Below are positions 7,774 to 16,780 of a stretch of DNA of 64,000 bases, in pieces. Both the position numbers and the translations under genes were made by a program. Each line of letters begins with the position of its first letter. Positions within the stretch are counted from its first letter, which is position 1. The notes beneath the pieces are model-generated. The model was not told where the DNA came from and did not search any database. It was given only the letters and a program-made list of their open reading frames with translations. The DNA comes from Pleomorphomonas diazotrophica (GTDB lineage Bacteria; Pseudomonadota; Alphaproteobacteria; Rhizobiales; Pleomorphomonadaceae), in contig NZ_PJNW01000001.1 of the NCBI RefSeq assembly GCF_002844595.1, positions 157,073-221,072 on the forward strand, in the 5' to 3' direction.

Positions 7774-8697
7774 TCAGTCCTTGATCCGCAGGCCCACCGG
7801 ATCGGGCGGCAGGGGGATGAACTCCGTCTCGCCAGCGATCTCCGGGAAGCGGCGGGCGCGCCAGTCGGCCTTGGCCGCCTCTATGCGCTCCTTTGAAGAC
7901 GAGACGAAGTTCCAGTAGATGTGCCGCTTTTCGGGGAACGGCTCGCCGCCGATCAGCACGAGGCGCGTCGCCTCCGCGGCAATCAGGATCACCTCGGTGC
8001 CCGGACGGAAGACGACGAGCTGGTTGGGCGGAAAGACGCCATCTTGTCCCTCGATGCCGACAGCGCCGCTGATCACATAGGCGGCTCGCTCGACATGATC
8101 CGGCGGCACCTTGAAGCGCGTGCCGGCTTCGAGATGGACGTCGGCATACATCAGGTCGGAGTAGACCGGCACCGGTGAGCGGGTGCCGAAGCCGTCGCCG
8201 GCCACCAGCGTCATGCGCACGCCGGTATCGGAGAAGATGGGCAGGGCCGCCTTGTCGTGATGGCTGAACAGCGGAGCGATCTCCTCGCTGTCTTTGGGCA
8301 ACGCCACCCAGATCTGCGTGCCGAACAGGCTGCCGCCGGCCGTGTGCACGGCCGCCGGGAAGCGCTCGGAATGGACGATGCCATTGCCGGCGGTCATCCA
8401 GTTGACCTCGCCGGCGCGGATCGTCTCCTTGTGGCCGGCGCTGTCGCGATGGATCATTTCGCCGTCGAACAGGTAGGTCAGCGTCGACAGGCCGATGTGC
8501 GGATGTGGCCGTACGTCTTCCGCCTCGCCGGCCCCGAACATCACCGGTCCCATCTGGTCGAAGAAAATGAAGGGCCCCACCATGCGGCGCTGCGCCGAGG
8601 GCAGGGCGCGGCGCACCTTGAAGCCGCCGAGATCGCGAACGTTGGGAAGGATGATTTCCTCGATGCGGTCGTTGCCGCCCCTGCCGGGAATGCTCAT
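7774..8697 (-). CDS. Pirin family protein
   Basis: A 307-residue bicupin of the pirin family. The N-terminal cupin has the metal-binding pattern HPHIGLSTLTYLFDG and, downstream, WMTAGNGIVHSE, which together supply the usual three His and one Glu. Pirins bind Fe and some have quercetinase activity; others bind transcription factors or metabolic enzymes, so the substrate is not certain. The C-terminal cupin lacks obvious metal ligands, as is usual. The ATG at 8697 has AGGACAGATC upstream. It is convergent with rpsI and separated from the minus-strand ORF upstream by a terminator, so it is probably monocistronic. Confidence 0.9.
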   Translation of the reverse strand: MSIPGRGGNDRIEEIILPNVRDLGGFKVRRALPSAQRRMVGPFIFFDQMGPVMFGAGEAEDVRPHPHIGLSTLTYLFDGEMIHRDSAGHKETIRAGEVNWMTAGNGIVHSERFPAAVHTAGGSLFGTQIWVALPKDSEEIAPLFSHHDKAALPIFSDTGVRMTLVAGDGFGTRSPVPVYSDLMYADVHLEAGTRFKVPPDHVERAAYVISGAVGIEGQDGVFPPNQLVVFRPGTEVILIAAEATRLVLIGGEPFPEKRHIYWNFVSSSKERIEAAKADWRARRFPEIAGETEFIPLPPDPVGLRIKD

Positions 8698-8831
8698 GAT
8701 CTGTCCTTTCTGTTGTCGGGCAGATTAGGTGTTTCTCCCGATGAACGGTAGCCGCCGTTTGTTGAACGGTGTTTTCATGGCGATGGACGCGATGTTTCGC
8801 GAGAGCAGGCAAGAGTTCGTAGTAGATCAAA

Positions 8832-8860
8832 TAAAAAAGCAGGGCCGAAGCCCTGCTTTT
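8832..8860 (-). terminator. Rho-independent terminator (minus strand)
   Basis: Arms AAAAGCAGGGC (8835-8845) and GCCCTGCTTTT (8850-8860) are perfect. Read on the minus strand the loop is TTCG and the stem runs into TTTTTTATTT, an excellent terminator. It lies 11 bp beyond the stop of the small minus-strand ORF at 8872-9117. Read on the plus strand it also has four Ts, so it may work both ways. Confidence 0.85.
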
Positions 8861-9372
8861 AGTTCCGCGTGTCAGCCCATAAAGCCTACAGATAGAAAGA
8901 CCTCCCAATCCATCCGCCGGCGGCAGCGTTTTCCGCGCCTATATGGGTTTTCCCTCCCAAGACTCAGACCGCGATAACCGGAAGGCATTCTATTTTTGCC
9001 TATTTTGACGGCCTCATTTACTGAGGCTTTTCGTCTTTTGGCCGTGCCGTCCTTATTTATGGCGGGTACCATACACTGCGATTTTTCGTTTGTCATCCAT
9101 TTGTGCATAGGCTGCATGCTTGTTCAGCATGGGCCGGTTTGTTCGGCGGCCTTACGATCGGGATCGGGAAATATCGCCATATCAATGAGTTGCGCAGGAC
9201 CTCTGGAGTCGTTCCGATTTGCCGGCTCATCTGTGGTTTGACTCATAGACTAAAGTCATAGCTTCTCGCGGGGCATGGCCTTGCTTTCGACGGTCGGGGA
9301 CTGATCGGTCTTGTTTTTTCAGGGTCGATGCGCTTTGAGTAGCCCGCTCATCCCAACGCGCGAGAGGATTCC
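8861..9372. other. Low-GC intergenic patch before proS
   Basis: This 512-bp stretch holds the doubtful ORF above and two hairpins: GCCTCA-TTTAC-TGAGGC followed by TTTT (9011-9031) and CATGCT-TGTTC-AGCATG (9115-9131). GC content is visibly low from about 8940 to 9120 and returns to normal by about 9300. No tRNA, SRP RNA or 6S RNA pattern was recognised. The proS promoter should lie near its right end. Confidence 0.45.
8872..9117 (-). CDS. Possible small basic orphan protein
   Basis: An 81-residue open frame rich in Lys and Arg (for example GKRCRRRMDW near the C-terminus), with no signal peptide, membrane helix or domain I recognise. Support for a real gene is indirect: a strong terminator follows its stop by 11 bp in the same direction, and the GC content (about 47% by hand count for 8941-9120) is far below the neighbours, which suggests a transferred segment. 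Against it: no clear ribosome site before the ATG at 9117. The transcript could instead be a non-coding RNA ending at this terminator. Confidence 0.3.
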   Translation of the reverse strand: MQPMHKWMTNEKSQCMVPAINKDGTAKRRKASVNEAVKIGKNRMPSGYRGLSLGRENPYRRGKRCRRRMDWEVFLSVGFMG

Positions 9373-10695
9373 ATGCGTCTCAGCCGGTATTTCCTGCCCA
9401 TTCTCAAAGAGGCGCCCAAGGAGGCGGAGATCGTCTCGCATCGCCTGATGCTGCGCGCCGGCATGATGCGCCAGCAGAACGCCGGCATCTATTCCTGGCT
9501 GCCGCTCGGCCTCAAGGTTCTGAAGAAGATCGAGGCCGTCGTGCGCGAGGAGCAGGATCGGTCCGGCGCCGTCGAAATTCTGATGCCGTCCATCCAGCCG
9601 GCCGACCTCTGGCGTGAGAGTGGCCGCTACGACGCCTATGGCAAGGAGATGCTGCGCATCGTCGACCGCCACGAGCGCGAGATGCTCTATGGTCCGACGG
9701 CCGAGGAAGTGGTCACCGACATCTTCCGCACTTATGTACGCTCCTACCGCGACCTGCCGCTCAACCTCTACAATATCCAATGGAAGTTCCGCGACGAGGT
9801 GCGCCCGCGCTTCGGCGTGATGCGCGGCCGCGAGTTCCTGATGAAGGACGCCTATTCCTTCGACGTCGATCAGGCCGGCGCGCTGCGCGCCTACCACAAG
9901 ATGTTTGTCGCCTATCTCAGGACCTACAAGCGGCTGGGCCTCACCGCCATTCCCATGCGCGCCGACACCGGCCCGATCGGCGGCAAGCTCAGCCACGAGT
10001 TCATCATTCTTGCCTCGACGGGCGAGAGCGCGGTGTTCTGCGACAAGGACCTGCTCGACTTGCCGGTTCCGGGCGAGGATGTCGACTTCGAGGGCGATCT
10101 GTCGCCGGTCGTCGACATGTTCACCAGCCGCTACGCCGCGACCGACGAGATGCACGACGAGGCCGCCTTCGCCGCGCTGCCCGAGGAGCGGCGCGTGTCG
10201 GCGCGCGGCATCGAGGTCGGCCACATCTTCTCCTTCGGCACCAAGTATTCCGAGCCGATGGGTGCCAAGGTGGCCATGCCCGACGGCAGCGAGCAGCCGG
10301 TGATCATGGGCTCCTACGGCATCGGCGTGTCGCGCCTCATCGGCGCCATCATCGAGGCGAGCCATGACGACGCCGGCATCATCTGGCCGGAGAGCGTCGC
10401 GCCCTTCGGCGCCGGCGTGATCAGCCTCAGGCCCGACGACGCCGCTGTCACCGCCGCTTGCGAGGACGCCTACGCGAAGCTCTCCGCCGCCGGCAAGGAC
10501 CCGCTCTACGACGACACCGCCGCCCGTCCGGGCGCCAAGTTCGCCTCCATGGATCTGATCGGTCTGCCCTGGCAGATCATCATCGGTCCGAAGGGGCTGG
10601 CCGACGGCGTGGTCGAGCTGAAGCGCCGCGCCACCGGCGACAAGGAGCTGGTGTCGCTGGAGTCGGCCATCGCCCGCGTCACAGAAAAGGCCTGA
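9373..10695 (+). CDS. proS: Prolyl-tRNA synthetase (short alphaproteobacterial form)
   Basis: Class II aminoacyl-tRNA synthetase charging tRNA-Pro. At 440 residues it is the short form found in alphaproteobacteria: it lacks the roughly 180-residue editing insertion of the 570-residue bacterial enzyme. Class II motifs are visible: motif 1 around [18 protein letters not shown], motif 2 [20 protein letters not shown], and motif 3 near the C-terminal [13 protein letters not shown]. The anticodon-binding domain forms the last 100 residues. GAGAGGA lies just before the ATG. The lack of cis-editing implies that Ala-tRNA-Pro is cleared by a separate protein elsewhere in the genome. Confidence 0.97.
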   Translation: MRLSRYFLPILKEAPKEAEIVSHRLMLRAGMMRQQNAGIYSWLPLGLKVLKKIEAVVREEQDRSGAVEILMPSIQPADLWRESGRYDAYGKEMLRIVDRHEREMLYGPTAEEVVTDIFRTYVRSYRDLPLNLYNIQWKFRDEVRPRFGVMRGREFLMKDAYSFDVDQAGALRAYHKMFVAYLRTYKRLGLTAIPMRADTGPIGGKLSHEFIILASTGESAVFCDKDLLDLPVPGEDVDFEGDLSPVVDMFTSRYAATDEMHDEAAFAALPEERRVSARGIEVGHIFSFGTKYSEPMGAKVAMPDGSEQPVIMGSYGIGVSRLIGAIIEASHDDAGIIWPESVAPFGAGVISLRPDDAAVTAACEDAYAKLSAAGKDPLYDDTAARPGAKFASMDLIGLPWQIIIGPKGLADGVVELKRRATGDKELVSLESAIARVTEKA

Positions 10696-10708
10696 TTGTC
10701 GCTGAAGA

Positions 10709-10729
10709 GGGGCGGCCGCGTGCCGCCCC
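10709..10729 (+). terminator. Hairpin after proS
   Basis: A perfect 8-bp stem (GGGGCGGC and GCCGCCCC) with a 5-nt loop, 14 bp after the proS stop. It has no T-run, so it may be a weak or factor-assisted terminator. Confidence 0.45.
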
Positions 10730-10892
10730 GAGACCGTCCGATTCCGTCTGGAAAACCCGGAAAGGGCAGCTTGCCGGCGGAGGGAATTTGCTAGTCTCAC
10801 GCGTTGCCGTCCGGTGACGCCCGAGTCGGCCACCGATCTTCGCGGCGATCGCGTGGGACTCTGAGGTTTGGCCGGCGTTTGGAGGTCTTTGG

Positions 10893-12161
10893 ATGAGCGA
10901 GGCGAAAGCGGGGCGTCCCTTCGCTCCCTTCGAGTGGAAACTGGCCGGCCGTTACCTGAGGTCCCGTCGCAAGGAGGCGTTCATTTCGGTGATCGCCGGC
11001 TTCTCCTTCGTCGGCATCATGCTGGGCGTCGCCACGCTGATCATTGTCATGGCGGTGATGAACGGCTTCCGCGGCCAGTTGATGGACAAGATCCTCGGCA
11101 TCAACGGCCACGCCGTGGTTCAACCGATCGATAGCCCACTCACCGATTACGCCTCGGTCGCCGATCGCCTTGCCGGTGTCGATGGCGTCCGGCTGGCCAT
11201 GCCCTTCGTGGAAGGGCAGGTGCTGGCGTCCGGGCCGTCCGGCGCTTTCGGCGTTCTGGTTCGCGGCGTGCGCAGCGCCGATCTTCAGAAGCTGCCGCTC
11301 GTCTACGATACCGTGCAGATCGGATCCTTCGACAAGTTCGACGAGGGCATCGGCGTCGCCATCGGTCAGCGCCTCGCCGAGAGCCTGGGCGTGACGGTGG
11401 GCGACAAGATCACGCTGGTCAGCCCCAAGGGCAACGTCACCGCCCTCGGCACGACGCCGCGCGTCAAGGCCTACCCGGTCGCCGCCATCTTCAAGATCGG
11501 CATGAGCGAATACGACGGCACCTTCGTCTTCATGCCGATCGCCGAGGCGCAGAAGTATTTCATGATGGAGGACAAGGTCACCGCCATCGACGTCTTCGTC
11601 AACAATCCCGACGATATCGGCCCGATCAAGGAACGGCTGACGATCGATGCCGGACGCCCGGTGCTCATCACCGACTGGCGGCAGCGCAACGTCACCTTCT
11701 TCTCGGCGCTCGAGGTCGAGCGCAACGTCATGTTCATGATCCTGACGCTGATCGTGCTGGTGGCGGCGCTCAACATCGTCTCCGGCATGACCATGCTGGT
11801 GAAGGACAAGAGCCATGATATCGCCATACTCAGAACCATGGGGGCGAGCCGCGGCGCCATCCTGCGCGTCTTCCTGATCACCGGTTCGGCGATCGGCGTC
11901 GCCGGCACCATCGCCGGCTTCGCTCTCGGCCTCGTCGTCTGCCTCAACGTCGAGAAGATCCGGCAGTTCGTGTCCTGGCTGACCTCGACCGAGCTGTTCT
12001 CGCCGGAGCTCTACTATCTCAGCCAGTTGCCGGCCGACATGCAGATGCACGAGACGGTGACCGTGTTGATCATGGCGCTGGTGCTGTCGTTCGCCGCTAC
12101 CATCTATCCCGCCTGGAAGGCGGCCCGTCTCGATCCCGTCGACGCGCTGAGGTACGAGTGA
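10893..12161 (+). CDS. Lipoprotein-releasing ABC transporter permease (LolC/LolE type)
   Basis: Inner-membrane permease of the complex that extracts outer-membrane lipoproteins and hands them to LolA. It has 422 residues: one N-terminal membrane helix (about 28-55, [21 protein letters not shown]), a large periplasmic domain, and three C-terminal helices ending in a cytosolic tail. The N-terminal [20 protein letters not shown] is typical of the family. Only one permease gene is present next to lolD, which agrees with the simpler one-permease arrangement (LolF-like) reported for many alphaproteobacteria. The next gene overlaps by 4 bp. Confidence 0.93.
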   Translation: MSEAKAGRPFAPFEWKLAGRYLRSRRKEAFISVIAGFSFVGIMLGVATLIIVMAVMNGFRGQLMDKILGINGHAVVQPIDSPLTDYASVADRLAGVDGVRLAMPFVEGQVLASGPSGAFGVLVRGVRSADLQKLPLVYDTVQIGSFDKFDEGIGVAIGQRLAESLGVTVGDKITLVSPKGNVTALGTTPRVKAYPVAAIFKIGMSEYDGTFVFMPIAEAQKYFMMEDKVTAIDVFVNNPDDIGPIKERLTIDAGRPVLITDWRQRNVTFFSALEVERNVMFMILTLIVLVAALNIVSGMTMLVKDKSHDIAILRTMGASRGAILRVFLITGSAIGVAGTIAGFALGLVVCLNVEKIRQFVSWLTSTELFSPELYYLSQLPADMQMHETVTVLIMALVLSFAATIYPAWKAARLDPVDALRYE

Positions 12162-12874
12162 TGCCGGCTATCGAAACCCTCATCACCGGCGTCGAAGATC
12201 CGGTCCTGAAGCTGGTCGGCATCGAGAAGTCCTACAAGGAAGGCTCGGGTACGCTGCCGATCCTGCGCGGCTGCGACTTCAACCTGTTTTCCGGCGAACT
12301 GACGGCGTTGGTGGCGCCATCGGGCGCCGGCAAGTCGACGCTCTTGCACATCACCGGCCTCCTGGAAAAGCCCGATGCCGGTGACGTCGTCATCGGCGGC
12401 AAGGCTTGCGGCAAGCTCGACGATGCCGACCGCACCCGCCTTCGCCGCACCGAGATCGGCTTCGTCTATCAGTTTCATCATCTTCTGCCGGAGTTCTCCG
12501 CGCTCGAGAACCTGATGATCCCGCAGATGATCGCCGGTCTCGACAAGAGGGAAGCGGCCAAGCGGGGCAACGATCTTCTCGCCTACATGCGCCTTGAGAA
12601 GCGGGGGACGCACCTGCCATCGCAGCTCTCCGGCGGTGAGCGGCAGCGTGTCGCCATCGCCCGCGCCGTCGCCAACGCGCCCAAGGTGCTGCTGGCCGAC
12701 GAGCCGACCGGCAATCTCGACCCGAAAACCTCCCATTACGTGTTCGACGCCTTGGCGGCGCTTGTGAGGGCCACCGGCCTCGCCGCCATCATCGCCACGC
12801 ACAACATGGCGCTGGCCGAGCGTATGGACCGGCGCATCACCCTCGACGAAGGGCGGATCGTCGAGCTCGAGTAA
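12158..12874 (+). CDS. lolD: Lipoprotein-releasing ABC transporter ATPase
   Basis: The ATPase partner of the preceding permease, 238 residues. Walker A is [12 protein letters not shown], the signature is [15 protein letters not shown], and Walker B is [12 protein letters not shown], followed by the H-loop in [12 protein letters not shown]. The start overlaps the permease stop (ATGA), so the two are translationally coupled and should be made in balance. Confidence 0.95.
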   Translation: MMPAIETLITGVEDPVLKLVGIEKSYKEGSGTLPILRGCDFNLFSGELTALVAPSGAGKSTLLHITGLLEKPDAGDVVIGGKACGKLDDADRTRLRRTEIGFVYQFHHLLPEFSALENLMIPQMIAGLDKREAAKRGNDLLAYMRLEKRGTHLPSQLSGGERQRVAIARAVANAPKVLLADEPTGNLDPKTSHYVFDALAALVRATGLAAIIATHNMALAERMDRRITLDEGRIVELE

Positions 12875-12913
12875 CCTCATTCGCCCTGTCGCCGTTATCC
12901 TGGAGCGCCGGCC

Positions 12914-13777
12914 ATGACCTCCCGCATCACCTATGTCAACGGACGCTACGTTCCGTCCAGGGAGGCCGTCGTCAGCGTCGAGGATCGCGGCAACCAGTTT
13001 GCCGACGCGGTCTACGAGGCCTGCCAGATCAAGGACGGCGCCATCATCGACCTTCGCCGCCATCTCGACCGCCTCGATCGATCGCTGGCCGAGCTGAGGA
13101 TTGCGACGCCGATGAGCCGGGCGGCGATGACCCACGTTCTGCGCGAGGTCGCCCGGCGTAACAAGGTCGAGAACGGCTATGTCTACTGGCAGATCTCGCG
13201 GGGCGCCGCGCCGCGCGATCATGCCTTTCCGGCCGGCGTGAGGCCGACCTTCACGGCGACCGCCAAGTCGCTGGACGTTGCCGCCGCCGCGCTGCGCTAC
13301 GAGAAGGGCGTGCCGATCATCACGCTTCCCGACAACCGCTGGGAGCGCGTGGATATCAAGACCGTCGGCCTGTTGCCCAACGCGCTGGCCAAGCAGGCGG
13401 CGCGCGAGGCCGGCGCCTTCGAGGCGGTGTTCGTCGACGCCGAGGGCTATGTCACCGAAGGCTCGTCCGCCAATGTCTGGTTGGTCGACGGGGAAGGGCG
13501 GCTCGTCACCCGTCCGGCCGATCGCGGCATTCTCCGGGGCATAACTCGGTCCGTGCTGATGGAAGTGGCGGCCGCCGAAGATGTCGCGGTTGTAGAGCGG
13601 CGCTTCACCGTGACCGAAATGAAGACGGCGCGCGAGGTTTTCCTGACCTCGGCCGGGGCGATTCTCTGCCCGGTGGTCAGCATCGACGGCGAGACGGTGG
13701 CGAACGGCGTCCCCGGCAGCATTGCCGCCCGGCTGAGACGGCGCTTCCACGACATTGCCGAGCGGACGCCGATTTGA
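12914..13777 (+). CDS. D-amino-acid aminotransferase (class IV, PLP)
   Basis: Fold-type IV PLP enzyme, 287 residues, most like D-alanine aminotransferase, which exchanges amino groups between D-amino acids and 2-oxo acids and supplies D-Glu or D-Ala for peptidoglycan. The N-terminus has YVNGRYVPSREA and DRGNQFADAVYE; the PLP lysine is Lys149 in RVDIKTVGLLPN; EGYVTEGSSANVWLV holds the phosphate-binding residues. Branched-chain aminotransferase (IlvE) is the main alternative but is less similar in the N-terminal part. It lies just upstream of hfq, an order I recall from related Hyphomicrobiales. Confidence 0.85.
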   Translation: MTSRITYVNGRYVPSREAVVSVEDRGNQFADAVYEACQIKDGAIIDLRRHLDRLDRSLAELRIATPMSRAAMTHVLREVARRNKVENGYVYWQISRGAAPRDHAFPAGVRPTFTATAKSLDVAAAALRYEKGVPIITLPDNRWERVDIKTVGLLPNALAKQAAREAGAFEAVFVDAEGYVTEGSSANVWLVDGEGRLVTRPADRGILRGITRSVLMEVAAAEDVAVVERRFTVTEMKTAREVFLTSAGAILCPVVSIDGETVANGVPGSIAARLRRRFHDIAERTPI

Positions 13778-13971
13778 CGGCGGAAGCTGTGCTTGGCAAA
13801 ATTGTCACATCCCTGTCGAAACACGGATAGCACGAGCCTGCCGACTGCGACACGCGCTCGAAATGGACTGGTAATTCCCGACGCGCCCGGCGTAACCATA
13901 AGTCGGGCGGCGCGTGGCGTCGGTGTGGCGTTTGCCCTCACAAAAAAACGAAGTCGAAAAGGCCGAAAAAA

Positions 13972-14214
13972 ATGGCGGACAAAGCCCAGAACCTTCAGGA
14001 CACTTTCCTCAATCACGTCCGTAAGAACAAGATTTCGCTGACGATTTTTCTGATTAACGGCGTCAAGCTGCAGGGCGTGGTTACCTGGTTTGATAATTTC
14101 TGCGTTCTCCTGCGTCGCGACGGGCACTCCCAGCTCGTCTACAAGCACGCCATCTCCACCATCATGCCGGCCCAGCCGCTGGCCCTTTTTGAGGGCAGCG
14201 AGGAACCGAACTGA
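13972..14214 (+). CDS. hfq: RNA chaperone Hfq
   Basis: An 80-residue Sm-like protein that forms a hexameric ring and pairs small RNAs with mRNAs. The Sm1 motif spans [22 protein letters not shown] and the Sm2 region ends with the diagnostic YKHAIST. The C-terminal tail is short, as in other alphaproteobacteria. The region before it (13778-13971) probably holds its promoter; the sequence just before the ATG is A-rich with a weak AAGG. hflX follows 106 bp later, the usual pair. Confidence 0.98.
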   Translation: MADKAQNLQDTFLNHVRKNKISLTIFLINGVKLQGVVTWFDNFCVLLRRDGHSQLVYKHAISTIMPAQPLALFEGSEEPN

Positions 14215-14320
14215 GTTCGGTTTGTTCCGTTGTTGTCCGCCTGCGGAGGGGCTCTCCCGGGCGGACCGCTCCGGAATCATCGCATGTTGACCGCCTGCGG
14301 CGCGGCTTTCGGGAGGCCAA

Positions 14321-15721
14321 GTGACCGACGATCAGAATCTTGAAGAGGGCGGCCGTCCTCGCAAGAAGGGTGTTGATCGCATCGAAGAGCCGGCACGGGC
14401 TTTGGTCCTCGTGCCGGACGTGCGTCAGCGGGGCATGAGGGACGAAGCCGCAATCGCCACCCAGCGCGATCTCGACGCGCGTCTTGAGGAGGCCTTCGGC
14501 CTCGCGCAGGCCATCGACCTCGACGTGCGCGCCACCGTTCCCGTACCGGTCAGCCAGCCCAAGCCGGCAACCCTGTTTGGCGCCGGCAAGGTCGAGGAGA
14601 TCGGCGAGACGGTGAAGGAAGAGGACATCGACCTCGCCATTGTCGATCATGCCCTCACCCCCATCCAGCAGCGTAATCTCGAGAAGGCCTGGAAGACCAA
14701 GGTCATCGATCGGACCGGCCTCATCCTCGAGATCTTTGGCGAACGCGCCCGCACGCGCGAGGGCCGGCTCCAGGTGGAGCTCGCCCATCTCAAGTATCAG
14801 AAGTCGCGCCTCGTGCGGTCCTGGACCCACCTCGAGCGTCAGCGCGGCGGCTTCGGCTTCCTCGGCGGTCCCGGTGAAACCCAGATCGAAGCCGACCGTC
14901 GCCAGCTCCAGGAAAAGATCACTCGCATCGAGGCCGATCTCGAGCAGGTCAAGCGCACCCGTGACCTGCATCGCCGCCAGCGGCGCAAGGTGCCGCATCC
15001 GGTGGTGGCGCTGGTCGGCTACACCAACGCCGGCAAGTCCACGTTGTTCAATCGGCTGACCGAAGCGGATGTCTTCGCCAAGGACTTGCTGTTTGCGACC
15101 CTCGATCCGACGCTGCGCCGCATCAAGCTGCCGCATGGCACCGAGGCCATCCTGTCTGACACCGTGGGCTTCATCTCCAACCTGCCGACCCACCTCGTCG
15201 CAGCCTTCCGGGCGACGCTTGAAGAGGTGATCGAGGCGTCGATCATCCTGCATGTCCGCGATATCTCGCACAAGGATACCGAGGCACAGGCAAGCGACGT
15301 GGCCGACGTGCTGAAGCAGCTTGGCCTCGACCCGGCGGACCGCGAGCGCATCATCGAAGTCTGGAACAAGATCGATCTTGTCGACGGGACGCGGCGCGAT
15401 GCCCTTCTGGCCCAGGCCGCCACCGAGTCGCCCGGCGGTCAGGAGCGGCGCGTGGTGTCCGCGGTGACCGGCGACGGCCTTCCGGAGCTGCTCGCCGCCA
15501 TCGAGACACGGCTGCTCGGCAGCCGGCCGGTCCATGAGCTGACGCTCGATCCATCCGACGGTGCGGGGCTTGCCTGGCTTTACGACCATGGCGAGGTTCT
15601 GGAGCGGCACGATGGTGAGAATGGCATGCTGCATCTCTCCGTTCGGATCGCCGAGAAATCGATGACGGTCTTTCATCAGCGCTATGGCGAACGCATTCAG
15701 CATCCGCTAGCGGAAAACTGA
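14321..15721 (+). CDS. hflX: Ribosome-associated GTPase HflX
   Basis: A 466-residue GTPase that binds the 50S subunit and splits stalled or heat-damaged ribosomes. The N-terminal HflX domain holds LFGAGKVEEI and a following coiled-coil-like region (about residues 190-220); the G domain begins with GYTNAGKST at about 233-241, then DTVGFISNLP (G3) and NKID (G4). The start codon is GTG at 14321, supported by GGGAGG 4 nt upstream. It follows hfq as in most proteobacteria. Confidence 0.96.
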   Translation: MTDDQNLEEGGRPRKKGVDRIEEPARALVLVPDVRQRGMRDEAAIATQRDLDARLEEAFGLAQAIDLDVRATVPVPVSQPKPATLFGAGKVEEIGETVKEEDIDLAIVDHALTPIQQRNLEKAWKTKVIDRTGLILEIFGERARTREGRLQVELAHLKYQKSRLVRSWTHLERQRGGFGFLGGPGETQIEADRRQLQEKITRIEADLEQVKRTRDLHRRQRRKVPHPVVALVGYTNAGKSTLFNRLTEADVFAKDLLFATLDPTLRRIKLPHGTEAILSDTVGFISNLPTHLVAAFRATLEEVIEASIILHVRDISHKDTEAQASDVADVLKQLGLDPADRERIIEVWNKIDLVDGTRRDALLAQAATESPGGQERRVVSAVTGDGLPELLAAIETRLLGSRPVHELTLDPSDGAGLAWLYDHGEVLERHDGENGMLHLSVRIAEKSMTVFHQRYGERIQHPLAEN

Positions 15722-15808
15722 TATTCAGAAGACAAGTTTGGTGCCCGGCCGGGTGTCCTTGCCGGGTTGCCTGAAGTGCCACCGCCGACTCGACAGAAAG
15801 TGGAGACT

Positions 15809-16507
15809 ATGAACCTACCGTCCAGGCGAGCCTTTCTCGCCGCGCTCCCCCTCGCCTTGGCCGCCTGCGTTTCCGGCCCCGGACTGCCGGCGATGCCGCC
15901 GCTCATCGACCCGACCAAGCCGAAGCGTTATCCCCGGCCGTCCGCCGAGTATGTGGCGATGTATGGCGAGATGCACGATGGCGGGTTCGTCGTTCCGGCC
16001 GTCGACCTGACGCAGGTCAACCCGGCCTTCCTGCGCCGGGAAGTCGACTATGCCACCGAAGAGCCGGCCGGCACCATCATCGTCGACACGCCGGCACGCT
16101 ATCTCTATCTGGTGCTGGGCGACGGCAGGGCCATGCGCTATGGCATCGGCGTCGGACGCGAGGGCTTTGCCTGGGCCGGCAGCGCGGTGATCCGCCGCAA
16201 GGCGAAGTGGCCGTCCTGGCACCCGCCGGTGGAAATGCAGGCCCGCGACCCCAAGGCTCGCAAGTGGGCCCGCGGCATGCCCGGTGGTCCGGACAATCCG
16301 CTGGGCGCCCGCGCGCATTACCTCTATCAGGGCAAGGTCGACACCCTCTACCGCATTCACGGCACGGTAGAGCCGTGGACGATCGGCAGCAACGTTTCCT
16401 CGGGCTGCATCCGTCTGATCAATCAGGACGTGATCGACCTCTACGAGCGAGTGCCGGTCGGCACCGTCGTCAAGGTCATCGAGCGCCCGGCCGGTCCCGC
16501 CGTCTGA
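15809..16507 (+). CDS. L,D-transpeptidase (YkuD) lipoprotein with Tat-like signal
   Basis: Peptidoglycan cross-linking or lipoprotein-attaching enzyme of the ErfK/YbiS/YcfS/YnhG group, acting in the periplasm. With the start at 15809 it has 232 residues. The N-terminus combines a twin-arginine-like SRRAFLAALP with a lipobox ending in LALAAC (Cys20), so the mature protein is probably a lipoprotein. The YkuD domain fills the rest; catalytic Cys200 sits in SSGCIRL, preceded by the conserved IHGT. The ATG at 15809 has GTGGAG just upstream; an upstream TTG in the same frame would destroy the signal. It lies alone between hflX and glgC. Confidence 0.92.
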   Translation: MNLPSRRAFLAALPLALAACVSGPGLPAMPPLIDPTKPKRYPRPSAEYVAMYGEMHDGGFVVPAVDLTQVNPAFLRREVDYATEEPAGTIIVDTPARYLYLVLGDGRAMRYGIGVGREGFAWAGSAVIRRKAKWPSWHPPVEMQARDPKARKWARGMPGGPDNPLGARAHYLYQGKVDTLYRIHGTVEPWTIGSNVSSGCIRLINQDVIDLYERVPVGTVVKVIERPAGPAV

Positions 16508-16514
16508 GTTCGAC

Positions 16515-16541
16515 GCCGTCCCGCCGTGAGCGCGGGACGGC
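16515..16541 (+). terminator. Hairpin after the L,D-transpeptidase gene
   Basis: A perfect 10-bp stem (GCCGTCCCGC and GCGGGACGGC) with a 7-nt loop, starting 7 bp after the stop. No T-run follows. Confidence 0.5.
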
Positions 16542-16780
16542 CGTCCGCCTCTCCTCGCCGCGCCGTTTTCGTCAAGAGTTTGAATTCCTTCGCAGCCGAA
16601 ATAGGGGGAAGACAAATTAACCTTGCCGCGCCATAGTGCCTTCGCGTCGAGCCAACATGGCGGCCGGACGGGCGGGGAAGAAGCGCCGTCCGGTTCGTCT
16701 CTGGTTCCGTTCCGGGCTGGCAATGCCGGCTGCGCCATCGATGGAACCGGGCCGACGGCGGGAGAAGTCGGGAGGACAGC

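Noticed and set aside
8861..9300. tRNA, SRP RNA or 6S RNA gene in the low-GC patch
   Set aside because: No cloverleaf, no SRP apical loop and no long bulged hairpin could be drawn; only short hairpins are present.
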